Origin: DATEGZ01 sp035279905
Lineage (GTDB): Bacteria > Acidobacteriota > Vicinamibacteria > Vicinamibacterales > SCN-69-37
DNA: 64,000 nucleotides
Assembly (NCBI GenBank): GCA_035279905.1
Contig: DATEGZ010000217.1
Coordinates: forward strand, 1-64,000
Reading direction: 5' to 3'
Shown: positions 1 through 8,484 of the stretch, piece after piece
Layout of the letters: every line of letters begins with the position of its first letter
Position numbering within the stretch: position 1 is the stretch's first letter
Notes under the pieces: model-generated
Told to the model about the DNA's origin: nothing
The model's input: only the letters and a program-made list of their open reading frames with translations
The model's database searches: none
Program-made: the position numbers and the translations under genes

Positions 1-606
1 GCCGGCTGGTCGGGCAGCACGCACGAGGCCCGCAACCTGTCATGCACGACGTGTCACGCGGTTCACAAGTCGGCCTCCTTCACGCACCAACTCGTCGCCA
101 ACAGCGAGTCACAGCTCTGCGCGACGTGTCATCGCGTGCAAGTGGCGAAGACCGAACGCGCCGTCGCCCACATGCCGGTGCGCGAAGGCAAGATGTCGTG
201 CTCGTCGTGCCACAACCCGCACGGCTCGATCAGCAACGTGAGGGCGCTCGCCGTCGGCAGCACGATCAACGAGACCTGCTACACCTGCCACGCGGAGATG
301 CGCGGGCCGAAGCTGTGGGAACACGCGCCGGTCACGCAGAACTGCACGACCTGTCACGACCCGCACGGCTCGTCGAACGACCGCATGCTCGTCACCAAAC
401 TGCCGTTTCTCTGTCAACGCTGCCACATCGGGTCACGTCACCCGAGCACGATGTACGACGCGAAGGTCGTCGTCGCGCCCTGCGATCCGGTGACGCAGAC
501 CGGCTGCTCGAGTCCGAGCAACCGCGTCTACGCGCGGTCCTGTGTGACCTGCCACGCGCAGATCCACGGATCGAACCACCCCGCGGGCCAATTCTTCTTG
601 CGATGA
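1..606 (+). CDS. DmsE/MtrA-type multiheme c-type cytochrome, 3' part
   Basis: The frame is open from the left edge, so the N-terminus and signal peptide lie outside the window. The visible 201 residues carry seven CXXCH haem motifs (CTTCH, CATCH, CSSCH, CYTCH, CTTCH, CQRCH, CVTCH) with NPHG/DPHG turns after several of them, as in the decahaem DmsE/MtrA family. In that family the protein sits inside an outer-membrane porin and moves electrons across the outer membrane. The next gene encodes the matching MtrB/PioB porin, 11 bp downstream, with its RBS just after this stop codon, so the pair is surely one operon. The total haem number cannot be read here; ten would be expected if the missing part carries three. 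Confidence 0.9.
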   Translation, partial: AGWSGSTHEARNLSCTTCHAVHKSASFTHQLVANSESQLCATCHRVQVAKTERAVAHMPVREGKMSCSSCHNPHGSISNVRALAVGSTINETCYTCHAEMRGPKLWEHAPVTQNCTTCHDPHGSSNDRMLVTKLPFLCQRCHIGSRHPSTMYDAKVVVAPCDPVTQTGCSSPSNRVYARSCVTCHAQIHGSNHPAGQFFLR

Positions 607-617
607 CGGAGGACATC

Positions 618-2870
618 ATGCGCATATCCAGGACTCTTGTGATTCTTGCGCTGGCGCTGGTCCTTCCGGCCAACGCCCGCGCGCAGCAACCGGCGCCGCC
701 CCAGGAACCGACCGGGCCGACGGCGACGCACTTCACGGCGGACTTCGGCGTCCGCGGCACCACGACGACGGGCGACGCCTCGCGGTACGAGCGCTTCCGC
801 GACATGAGCGACGGCGTCTTTCTGGAGACCCTGCGGTTCCACCGGGAGCGCAACGGGTGGGTCATCGACGGCAACGGCGACCACGTCGGCCGCACGGACC
901 AGCGGCTGTGGGGCACGTTCGTCAAGCCCGGCAAATTCAAGGGCTCAGCGGCGTGGGATGAGATCCCGCTGCTCATGAGCCGGACGACGCAAACGATCTA
1001 CACGAACGAAACCGGGGGCGTGCTGCTGATTCCCAACAACACGCAGTCCTTCCTGCAGACCGGCACGGGCTCGGCCTGTTCACCGGCGTACGCCACGTGC
1101 ATCGCGCAAGTCGCCGATCAGAACGCGGTCACCTTCGACCTGGAGTCGCACCGCCACATCGCGGACTTCACGGGGCAGTATCTGGCCAATCAGGATGTGA
1201 CGATCTACGGCGATTTCAGACACACGACTCGTCAGGGCAATCTGCCGTACGGCGGGACGTTCGGGTTCAACAACGCCATCGAGCTGCCGGCGCCGATCGA
1301 CAACCGGCTCGAGGACGTCAACGCGAATGCCGAGTACGCGCACGGCGCGTTGATGGTACGCGGCGGCTACACGGGGTCGTTCTTCCATAACAACATCACG
1401 GAGTACGTGTGGGACAACCCGTATCGCGTGAGCGACCAGACGCCGGTGACGGGCACGGCGCCGAACGTGTCGTCCAATCCGTTCCAGGGCCGGATGCCGA
1501 CGTCGCCGAGCAGCAACTACTTCGGGCTGAACGCGACGGCGACCTACAAGCTGCCGCAGCATTCGCGCGTGACGGCGTACGTGTCGCGCGGCTGGCTCAA
1601 AGACGCCGCGGACACGGTGATCATGCCGATGACGATCAACGGCGTGCTGCTCGCGCAGCCGGGCATCGCGACGCTCGATCGCACCACCGTCGATGGCCAG
1701 GGCGACACGAAGACGTTCAACTTCACGTTCACGTCCAAGCCGAAGGACATCATCGACGTCAACGCGCGTTACCGCTACTACACGTACGACAACCTGACGC
1801 CGGTCTTCGAGTACGACAGGCGCGTGGCCTACGACACGTCGATCCAGACCGCCACGAACGAGACCGAGCCGTTTGGCGTCACGCGCAAGACCTTCGACAT
1901 CGACGCGCGCGGGCTGACGAAGAGCGGCATCTCGGCCGGGGTCGGTTACACGCACAACGACGAGGCGCGGACGTTCAGGGTCTTCGAGTCATCGTCGGAG
2001 AACACGATTCGATTCGTCGGCGACATGGTCTCGACGAAGTACGCGAGCGTTCGCGCGAAGTACGAGCATTCGACCCGGACGGGCACGATCGATGACGAGG
2101 TCCTCCGCGACCAGTCAGGGTGTCCCGCGGCGCCCGCGCCATGCAGCGACACCGTCGCGACCGCGGAGCATGTCGGCCTGCGCCGCTACGATATCGCGGA
2201 CCGCAACCGGGACCGGTTCACGTTCATCGGCTCGACGACCCCCAGGGGCAATGTGCTTCTGACGGGCTCGTACGCCATCGGCAACGACGACTACCCGAGC
2301 TCCGACTTCGGCTTGCTCAGCTACAAGCACCACATCTTCTCGATTGGCGCCGATCAGCAGCCGAACGATCAGGTGACGTACGGGCTCTCGTACTCCTACG
2401 AGCACTATCACGGGCTGTCGCAGTCGCGGCAGAATGGCGCCGCGCTCCCCAACGCGGATTTCGCCAGTCCGGCGTTCGACTGGTCGACCGACTCCCTCGA
2501 CCAGATTCATTCACTCATCGCGAACCTGGGATACACGAAAGGGAAGTACGGCGTGAGGTTCTACTACGACTTCAACAAGTCGACCTCGACGTACACGTAC
2601 GTGGATATCGGCAGCAAACAACCTGCGCCGGCGCAGCTCGCGCCCGTGAAGAGCTCGCTGCACGACGTGACGCTCGACGTGACGCGCGATCTGGGCGGGC
2701 ATCTGGGCGTCGGATTCTCGTACTGGTACGAGAAGTACACGGTCGACGACTTCGCGCTCGATCCGCAGGCGATTCCGCGGTTGGATTTGAACGGCTCGCT
2801 GCTGCTCGGATACGCGTACCAGCCGTACACCGCGCAGACGTTCTGGGGACGCGTGTTCTACAAGTGGTAG
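618..2870 (+). CDS. MtrB/PioB-family outer-membrane beta-barrel porin
   Basis: A 750-residue protein with a Sec signal peptide (MRISRTLVILALALV, cleavage near ARA-QQ) followed by long Tyr/Thr/Asp-rich alternating strands and a C-terminal strand ending in VFYKW, the usual end of an outer-membrane barrel. Proteins of the MtrB/PioB family wrap a periplasmic multihaem cytochrome (encoded just upstream) to form a trans-outer-membrane electron conduit. The frame stays open far upstream, but GGAGG at 608-612 fixes the start at 618, after the cytochrome stop. Two short Cys pairs are present, near residues 155-160 and around residue 500; no N-terminal CXXC like that of Shewanella MtrB is seen. Confidence 0.85.
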   Translation: MRISRTLVILALALVLPANARAQQPAPPQEPTGPTATHFTADFGVRGTTTTGDASRYERFRDMSDGVFLETLRFHRERNGWVIDGNGDHVGRTDQRLWGTFVKPGKFKGSAAWDEIPLLMSRTTQTIYTNETGGVLLIPNNTQSFLQTGTGSACSPAYATCIAQVADQNAVTFDLESHRHIADFTGQYLANQDVTIYGDFRHTTRQGNLPYGGTFGFNNAIELPAPIDNRLEDVNANAEYAHGALMVRGGYTGSFFHNNITEYVWDNPYRVSDQTPVTGTAPNVSSNPFQGRMPTSPSSNYFGLNATATYKLPQHSRVTAYVSRGWLKDAADTVIMPMTINGVLLAQPGIATLDRTTVDGQGDTKTFNFTFTSKPKDIIDVNARYRYYTYDNLTPVFEYDRRVAYDTSIQTATNETEPFGVTRKTFDIDARGLTKSGISAGVGYTHNDEARTFRVFESSSENTIRFVGDMVSTKYASVRAKYEHSTRTGTIDDEVLRDQSGCPAAPAPCSDTVATAEHVGLRRYDIADRNRDRFTFIGSTTPRGNVLLTGSYAIGNDDYPSSDFGLLSYKHHIFSIGADQQPNDQVTYGLSYSYEHYHGLSQSRQNGAALPNADFASPAFDWSTDSLDQIHSLIANLGYTKGKYGVRFYYDFNKSTSTYTYVDIGSKQPAPAQLAPVKSSLHDVTLDVTRDLGGHLGVGFSYWYEKYTVDDFALDPQAIPRLDLNGSLLLGYAYQPYTAQTFWGRVFYKW

Positions 2871-2899
2871 GTGGTCGGCGAGTTCAAAAGGAGAGGCGC

Positions 2900-3250
2900 A
2901 TGCGAAAGGTGCTGTTCACCATCGTTGGCGTGGCCATCGCGACATCGGTCGTCGCGGCACAGACGCCCGATCCCGCCAAGGTCGCGGCTGGACAGAAGGC
3001 GTTCGACGCGCAGAAGTGCGCAACGTGCCACGCCGTCAAGGGACAGGGCGGCAAGCTCGCGAGCGCGCTCGATGGCGTCGGCGCCAAGGTTCCGGCGGCC
3101 GACATCAAGAAGTGGCTGACCAACCCCGCCGAGATGGAAGCCCAGCTCAAGACCAAGCCGAAGATGCTGATGTCGACGTACCTGAAGAGCCACAAGCTCA
3201 CTGACGCCGACATCGACGCGTTGACGAACTACATGCTGAGCCTCAAGTAG
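2900..3250 (+). CDS. Small monohaem c-type cytochrome, periplasmic
   Basis: A 116-residue protein with a signal peptide (MRKVLFTIVGVAIATSVVAA) and one CATCH haem site near residue 40; a Met-rich KPKMLMSTY segment downstream is the likely source of the axial Met ligand. This is a class I cytochrome c fold. AAGGAGA precedes the start. It follows the MtrB-type porin by 29 bp on the same strand and is a plausible periplasmic electron shuttle for the conduit. Its last 8 bp overlap the convergent radical SAM gene. Confidence 0.88.
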   Translation: MRKVLFTIVGVAIATSVVAAQTPDPAKVAAGQKAFDAQKCATCHAVKGQGGKLASALDGVGAKVPAADIKKWLTNPAEMEAQLKTKPKMLMSTYLKSHKLTDADIDALTNYMLSLK

Positions 3251-4478
3251 GCGGTCGGCTCCGGCGCCGTGCCCGCATGCGGCGCCAGAAGATCGGCCGC
3301 GCCGCCAGCTTGACGAGTCGCCGCCACGCCTCGTACGCGTAGTACGAGAGATCCCGATTCGCCAGCAGCGCCGCGTCATCAGGGTTCACGACGATGCTGA
3401 CCTCGATGTTCGGGGCGGCGCCGATCGGCAGCCAGTGCCGGCGGCACGCCTCGTACACGCGCTGCATCACGCGCCGCATGTCGTCGTAGGACGGCGGCGG
3501 CCAGTCCTGCATGTCTGAATCGATCGTCGGCCGGAAGATGCACACCGTGGGAAAAGCTCCGAGCGACGTGATGTAGTCGATCGCCTCGAGGGTGTTCTCG
3601 ATCGGCTCGATGCCCGCGATGATTTCACCCGACACCGCGCCCGGCGGCATGCGGCGGGCGCAGTACTTCATCGCGTCGAAGAACAGATCCTGACCCATCA
3701 TCCTCGCCTTGCCGGGACAGATCTTCAGGAACCACTTTGGATCCATCAGCTCGACGCAAAACGAGAGATGGTCCACGCCCGCCTCGATGAGCCGATCGTA
3801 GCCGGTGAAGTCGCGCTCGGGCGCCAGCTGCACGCCGACGAGCAGTCCGACCTCGTCCTTGATGGCGCGCACGTACGGCTCGGTGAATCGCACGCCGCGG
3901 GTGCCCTGGAATCCGCCGTTGAGGTGCACGAACGTGACGCCCGACTCGTCGCGCGCCGCCCGGCACGTCTCGACGACGTCCTCGATCGCCTTCTCCGCCT
4001 CTTCGGCCTGACCGACGTTCTGTCCGGTCGTGCAGAAGCGGCAGTTGAGCGCCGGGTCGTAGTTCCAGAACGCGCAGACCGGGTTGACGTAAATGCCGAG
4101 ATACGTGCCTTGCAGCACGCCGATGCGGCTCATCGGCACGCCACGCGAGGTCGTGCGCGCGTACCACTGCGGTTCGCGGGGCAGCCGGGCCGGGTACGCG
4201 ACGCCCGAACGGGCATCGACGATTGCGTAGCCGTCGTGTGGGCCCCCCGTGAGGACGTAGGGGGAGCGCTGCGCGAACGGCTCGACGACCGGGACGTTGA
4301 CCCAGATCTCGCGTTTCGCCGCGGACGTCACCGGCAGCACGACCTCGAGGCCTGACCCCAGCCCCGCGCGCGTGCGCGAGACGCCTCGAGCGCCGTCGAG
4401 CGGGACATCGTCGGGCACGCGCAGGCCGTGACAGAACAGGTCGATTTCGAGCTCGCACGCGTTGAGAGCCGGCGTCAT
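3243..4478 (-). CDS. Radical SAM protein with CX10CX2C cluster motif, last gene of the nos operon
   Basis: A 411-residue protein. C135, C146 and C149 (in NPVCAFWNYDP and NCRFCTTG) give C-X10-C-X2-C instead of the usual C-X3-C-X2-C, but the surrounding sequence (aromatic residue before the last Cys, later HLNGGFQGT, ELMDPKWF, SGEIIAGIEP) is that of a radical SAM TIM barrel binding a [4Fe-4S] cluster and S-adenosylmethionine. The start lies 1 bp after the nosY stop, so it is translated with the nos genes. It is not one of the usual nos assembly proteins (NosR, NosX, NosC, NosG, NosH). The substrate cannot be told; a role in cofactor or protein modification for N2O respiration is only a guess from position. 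Confidence 0.75.
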   Translation of the reverse strand: MTPALNACELEIDLFCHGLRVPDDVPLDGARGVSRTRAGLGSGLEVVLPVTSAAKREIWVNVPVVEPFAQRSPYVLTGGPHDGYAIVDARSGVAYPARLPREPQWYARTTSRGVPMSRIGVLQGTYLGIYVNPVCAFWNYDPALNCRFCTTGQNVGQAEEAEKAIEDVVETCRAARDESGVTFVHLNGGFQGTRGVRFTEPYVRAIKDEVGLLVGVQLAPERDFTGYDRLIEAGVDHLSFCVELMDPKWFLKICPGKARMMGQDLFFDAMKYCARRMPPGAVSGEIIAGIEPIENTLEAIDYITSLGAFPTVCIFRPTIDSDMQDWPPPSYDDMRRVMQRVYEACRRHWLPIGAAPNIEVSIVVNPDDAALLANRDLSYYAYEAWRRLVKLAARPIFWRRMRARRRSRPPT

Positions 4479-4479
4479 G

Positions 4480-5325
4480 TCAGATGTCCGCTCGTGTCAC
4501 TCTGCGCGCGGCGATCGCGCAGAACACCACCGTCCAGGCGATCAGGGACGCGACCGGCCACAGCAGGGCGCCGCGCATGCCACCGGCAAAACGCAGAAAC
4601 GCCAGAGACGCCCCGCCAAACGCCGTCGTGCCCTCCGCTGACAGCAACGCTCCGGTGCGGACGGCATCGACCGGGTTGAGGATCGCCGCCGTCATCAGGA
4701 CTCTCGACGCGACGCCAGAAGGCAGCAGCGACGTCACGCCCAACGCCGCCACGTCGAACAGCACGACGACGACCAGCCAGCAGACGAGCGCGAGCGCCAG
4801 GCCCCGGGACCGTCGGGTGCTCGTGTCCCCGGCCACCAGCGCCGCGGCCAGCGCCAGAAAGACTGCGGTGAGCGCCGTTGCGCCGGCGATCACCACAAGG
4901 AATGTGGACAAGCCATCGCGTCCCGTGCGTGCAAAGATCACGAGTCCGGCAGCGCCAAAGCCGACGGCCTGCGCCGCCGTGAGGGCCACGAACAACCCCA
5001 TCAGCTTGCCGGCGAGGATCGTCCGGCGCGCAACGGGCTGCGAGTAGAGCAGCTCGGCGGCACCCGGGTCGGGCGTGAGCGCCATCACACCGAGCAGCAG
5101 CGCGGCCAGCGGGACGAGCAGGAGGACCACCTGCACGAGCGACGCGGCGGTCCGGGCGAAGTCCTGGACGCCGCTGCCGCCGCTCAGCACGTAGCCCGAT
5201 CCGGCCACGGCGAGCGTCAGCCCGCCGAAGACGATCGCGAAGATCTGCGTCCAGCGTGTTCTGACGGCCACGGCCAGCTCCTGGCGGGCGCACAACACGA
5301 TCGTCGCGCGCGTTCCGGGCGTCAT
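4480..5325 (-). CDS. nosY: NosY, ABC transporter permease of the nos maturation complex
   Basis: A 281-residue polytopic membrane protein with about six hydrophobic segments, and the loop motif DPGAAELLYSQPVARR typical of NosY-type ABC-2 permeases. With NosF (ATPase) and NosD (periplasmic beta-helix) it forms NosDFY, the machine that assembles the CuZ centre of nitrous-oxide reductase. The ATG at 5325 overlaps the nosL stop as ATGA, which fixes the start; an upstream in-frame extension overlaps nosL and is not believed. Confidence 0.9.
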   Translation of the reverse strand: MTPGTRATIVLCARQELAVAVRTRWTQIFAIVFGGLTLAVAGSGYVLSGGSGVQDFARTAASLVQVVLLLVPLAALLLGVMALTPDPGAAELLYSQPVARRTILAGKLMGLFVALTAAQAVGFGAAGLVIFARTGRDGLSTFLVVIAGATALTAVFLALAAALVAGDTSTRRSRGLALALVCWLVVVVLFDVAALGVTSLLPSGVASRVLMTAAILNPVDAVRTGALLSAEGTTAFGGASLAFLRFAGGMRGALLWPVASLIAWTVVFCAIAARRVTRADI

Positions 5326-5768
5326 CGCGAAGACTCCTTTCGTGGCGTTTCTGCAAACAGTGACTGCCGATCGACATATGCGGCGGAGGCCGCGTCGGGA
5401 TCGGCCTGACGCGACGCCAGCGACGCGTGGGCGATGATGTGCGATCCCATCGGCGCGGCGATCGCCGCGACCCGCGAGTACATCGCGGAGTCCGCGCGAA
5501 TCCACTCGCCGGTGCGGTGGTCGGCGACGAAGATGACCGCTCCGGGCGGGAGCGTCGTGCGACTGAGGTGCCGCTGCAGGCAGCCGAAGTCGTCGAAGAA
5601 GCGGGGCTCTTGATACGGCGCGACAATCTGGGAGGCGAAGTGCTGGTCCGCCACGATCATCCGGCAGGATCCGCAGGCGTCAGCGTGCGGATCGAGCGTG
5701 GCCGGCACCGTGCGCCCGGAGCACGCGACCGACGAGAGCAGCAGCACGAGCACGGCGACGTTACGCAT
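5322..5768 (-). CDS. nosL: NosL-family copper-chaperone lipoprotein
   Basis: A 148-residue protein with a lipoprotein signal (MRNVAVLVLLLSSVAC, lipobox SVAC) followed by DACGSCRMIVADQHFASQI, the conserved Cys-x-x-Cys-x-Met region of NosL that binds Cu(I). NosL hands copper to the NosDFY assembly complex at the outer face of the cytoplasmic membrane. The start overlaps nosF by 8 bp and the stop overlaps nosY. Confidence 0.9.
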   Translation of the reverse strand: MRNVAVLVLLLSSVACSGRTVPATLDPHADACGSCRMIVADQHFASQIVAPYQEPRFFDDFGCLQRHLSRTTLPPGAVIFVADHRTGEWIRADSAMYSRVAAIAAPMGSHIIAHASLASRQADPDAASAAYVDRQSLFAETPRKESSR

Positions 5769-6498
5769 GGCGGTGGGGCTCGACGAGCTCGCGATAGAGG
5801 GCGTCAAGATCGAGCGTGACCTTCGTCACTCCGCGATTTGCCAGGCGCTCGGTCATCTCGCGCCTCGTGAACGTTGCGACCAGCCGGCCCGCGACGAGCA
5901 CCGCGAATCGGTCAGCCAGTCGCTCGACGTCGCCCATCTGGTGCGAGCTGAAGAGCACAGTGTGTCCCTGCCGCCGGCGCGCTTCGATCACGCTGTAGAA
6001 CGCGCAGAGTCCGTCCGGATCGAGGGCGGCAGTCGGCTCATCGAGCAGCAGAATCGGTGAATCGGGCAGCATCGCGACGGCCAGGCCGAGCCGCTGGGTC
6101 ATCCCGCCCGAATACGTGCCGACGGGACGATCGCTCGACCCGTTCAGTCCCGTCAGGCGCAGGACCTCCGCCGCGCGATCGCGCGATCGCCCGCGCAGGG
6201 CGGTGTAGAAGCTGATGACCTCGCGGCCGGTGAGCGCCTCGGGGAACGCGACCCGCTGGGGCAGAAACGAGCACGCGTCGCGCGCCGCCGCTTCGAGCGC
6301 CGGCCGGCCGGGCCGCCCGATCGTGACGCTGCCGGCCGAGGGATGAATGAGTCCCGCGGCCGCGCGAATCGTGGTGGTCTTGCCCGAGCCGTTCGGGCCG
6401 AGCAGCGCGACGACCTCGCCGGGCTCGATCGTGAGCGCCAGCGCCTCGACGGCCGAGACCGTACCGAAACGCTTCGAGAACCCGGAGAACGCGATCAT
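5761..6498 (-). CDS. nosF: NosF, ABC transporter ATPase
   Basis: A 245-residue ABC ATPase with Walker A GPNGSGKTT near residue 35, signature YSGGMTQRLG near 130, Walker B ILLLDEPTAALDPDG and switch His in LFSSHQMGDVERLADR. Partner of NosD and NosY in copper-sulfur (CuZ) centre assembly. The start overlaps the nosD stop as ATGA, and it is followed by nosL and nosY. Confidence 0.93.
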   Translation of the reverse strand: MIAFSGFSKRFGTVSAVEALALTIEPGEVVALLGPNGSGKTTTIRAAAGLIHPSAGSVTIGRPGRPALEAAARDACSFLPQRVAFPEALTGREVISFYTALRGRSRDRAAEVLRLTGLNGSSDRPVGTYSGGMTQRLGLAVAMLPDSPILLLDEPTAALDPDGLCAFYSVIEARRRQGHTVLFSSHQMGDVERLADRFAVLVAGRLVATFTRREMTERLANRGVTKVTLDLDALYRELVEPHRHA

Positions 6499-7820
6499 GG
6501 TCTCCCTGCCGTGATTCGGCGGCCGCCTGCAATCAACACGGCGAGTCCGCTCGCCACGCAGACCACCGACGCGCCAAGTTCCAGGGCTTGCCCGCGGGCG
6601 GCGTCGCTCGGCAGCACCGGTACCGCACGAAGCACAGGTGGCCGCACCAGCGGCTGCGGATCCTCGACCGGAATCGCGTCGAGGACAGGAAACGCCCGCT
6701 CCGCGCCAGAGACGACCGCAGCCCCGAGGCTCTGCGCGAAGAGATCGGCGGCCGTCAGGTTACCTCGCAGGTGATCGAACACGTTGGACAATCGGTAGGC
6801 TCGATCGCGGAACCCGTCGCCGTCGAGATCCGGCTCATCGGCGTCCGACCAGTAGTTGCCGCGGAATACGGTGTCGGTGCGGCGGCCGATCAGCTGCAAC
6901 GGCGAGAGGTTGCCGACGAACGAGTTGCCCTCGAAGCGCGATTCGACCGCGGAGTCGTACAGCACGATGGCCGTGTCCGACGTGGCGATCGCATTTCGAC
7001 GAAACACGTCGCGATGCGTCCCTTCCAGGAAGACGCCGCGCGCGTTGTCTTCGATGAGATTGTCCTCCGCGAGCACCTCGTCGCACGCCTGCAGGAGGAT
7101 GCCGACCGAGGCGAATCCCCGGTTGTGCACGAACTGGTTGCGGCGGAGGACGATGCGCGTGGAGTACATCAACGCCGCGCCTGCCGCGCTCCGTTCGAAC
7201 CGGTTGTCCTCGAAGACGTTGTCGTCGGAGTACATGTAGTGCAGCCCGTAACGCACGTCGGTGACGACGTTGCCCGCGATGTAGCCGTGAGACGACGACT
7301 GGAGGTAGATCCCGTCACGCGACTCGCGCACACGATTGCCGATGAGCGTGAATCCGGTCGTGTTGAACAGGTGGATGCCCGACCCCTGATCTCCAGGATC
7401 GGCGCCGGGCAGGCCCGCGATCGTGTTGCCCTCGAGCCGCACGTCGTTCGCCTCGCGGACGTAGATCCCGAAGAGCGATCGCTCGACGCGACAGTCGCGA
7501 ATCGTCGCGCGCGGCGCGGAGACGTGCACGCCCGCGGAATCGTTCGCGAGGCTCCCGCCCTTGCGGCCGTCGATGTCAAAGCCGTCGAGCGTGACGTCCG
7601 GCGCCGTGATGCGAACGACGGTGCCGGCGCCAGAGCCTACGAGCCGCGGCCGGCCGCGGCCAACGAGGCGAACCGGCCGATCGATCGTGAGGTCGCCTTC
7701 GTACGTGCCCGCGTCGACAATGACGACCGAGGCGGGCGGCGCCGCGTCGACGCGGGCCTGAAGCGGGGACACGCCGCTCTGGGCGACGAGCCACAGCAGC
7801 GTGGCGAGGGGCGGCGCCAT
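6495..7820 (-). CDS. nosD: NosD, periplasmic beta-helix protein for NosZ copper-centre assembly
   Basis: A 441-residue protein with a short hydrophobic N-terminus, then right-handed beta-helix (CASH/NosD) repeats rich in NxxxxN and GIYL/GIHLF turns (for example SRDGIYLQSSSHGYIAGN), and a hydrophobic C-terminal segment (GASVVCVASGLAVLIAGG) that could anchor it. NosD delivers copper or sulfur species to apo-NosZ in the periplasm with NosFY. It lies between the nosB-like gene (6 bp upstream) and nosF (overlapping). Confidence 0.93.
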   Translation of the reverse strand: MAPPLATLLWLVAQSGVSPLQARVDAAPPASVVIVDAGTYEGDLTIDRPVRLVGRGRPRLVGSGAGTVVRITAPDVTLDGFDIDGRKGGSLANDSAGVHVSAPRATIRDCRVERSLFGIYVREANDVRLEGNTIAGLPGADPGDQGSGIHLFNTTGFTLIGNRVRESRDGIYLQSSSHGYIAGNVVTDVRYGLHYMYSDDNVFEDNRFERSAAGAALMYSTRIVLRRNQFVHNRGFASVGILLQACDEVLAEDNLIEDNARGVFLEGTHRDVFRRNAIATSDTAIVLYDSAVESRFEGNSFVGNLSPLQLIGRRTDTVFRGNYWSDADEPDLDGDGFRDRAYRLSNVFDHLRGNLTAADLFAQSLGAAVVSGAERAFPVLDAIPVEDPQPLVRPPVLRAVPVLPSDAARGQALELGASVVCVASGLAVLIAGGRRITAGRP

Positions 7821-7826
7821 GTGCGG

Positions 7827-8456
7827 TCACCGTGCCGCGAGCCGCCGGCGCTCGCGCCACGCGAGATAGAGCGCGGTGAGCAGCAGCAGCGCGACGGTCC
7901 CAAGCACGTAGGTTCCGGCTTTCGGATACGAGTAGACCTCGAAGTTCGCGATCTGCTGGTACCCGAAGATCGGTGGCGTGAAGCCGGGCACCTTGACCGC
8001 CGCCGTCGGCGACAGATCGTGCCCGTAGCGATAGAGCTTGTAGCCAAAGGACCAGAGCGAAAACGCGCCGAAATAGAAGAACACCACGACCGCGTCCACG
8101 AGCTCTTTCACCGTCCCCAGCACGATCGCTCGCAGGTAGAGCAGCGCCATGCCGCCGAGCACGAACGGCATCCACTTGAATTCGGTGAAGTCCTCGGTGG
8201 CGAGATCGCGCATGCCGATGTAGTGGTTGAGGAGGTTGATCTCCTTGATGTCCTGGCCGCCGTGTCCGGCCGACAACGTGTGACTGTAGATGTCGAGCCG
8301 CAGCGCGCTCGGATACTGCGGCGCGAACATCGTCAGATTCCACAAGGGCAGAAAGTACGCGACGACAATCAGGCCGGCCGCCAGCGCAAGGAGCAGACGC
8401 GGGCGGACGCCCACCGGCTCGTGAAAGAACCTGGCGCTCTGTTCAAGGACGGTCAT
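7827..8456 (-). CDS. nosB: NosB-like membrane protein of clade II nos clusters
   Basis: A 209-residue membrane protein with about four hydrophobic segments (near residues 20-40, 95-115, 120-140, 180-200) and a periplasmic stretch with SAGHGGQDIKEINLLNHYIGM. A polytopic protein directly after nosZ is a hallmark of clade II (Sec-type) nos clusters, where it is called NosB and is needed for N2O respiration in Wolinella. AGGAGG lies just before the ATG. The name rests on position and topology, so it is moderately sure. Confidence 0.7.
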   Translation of the reverse strand: MTVLEQSARFFHEPVGVRPRLLLALAAGLIVVAYFLPLWNLTMFAPQYPSALRLDIYSHTLSAGHGGQDIKEINLLNHYIGMRDLATEDFTEFKWMPFVLGGMALLYLRAIVLGTVKELVDAVVVFFYFGAFSLWSFGYKLYRYGHDLSPTAAVKVPGFTPPIFGYQQIANFEVYSYPKAGTYVLGTVALLLLTALYLAWRERRRLAAR

Positions 8457-8484
8457 CGCGTACCTCCTGACCTCGCGGCCGCGC

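Noticed and set aside
42..617. In-frame upstream extension of the MtrB/PioB porin
   Set aside because: Overlaps the multihaem cytochrome in another frame; the signal peptide and GGAGG set the start at 618.
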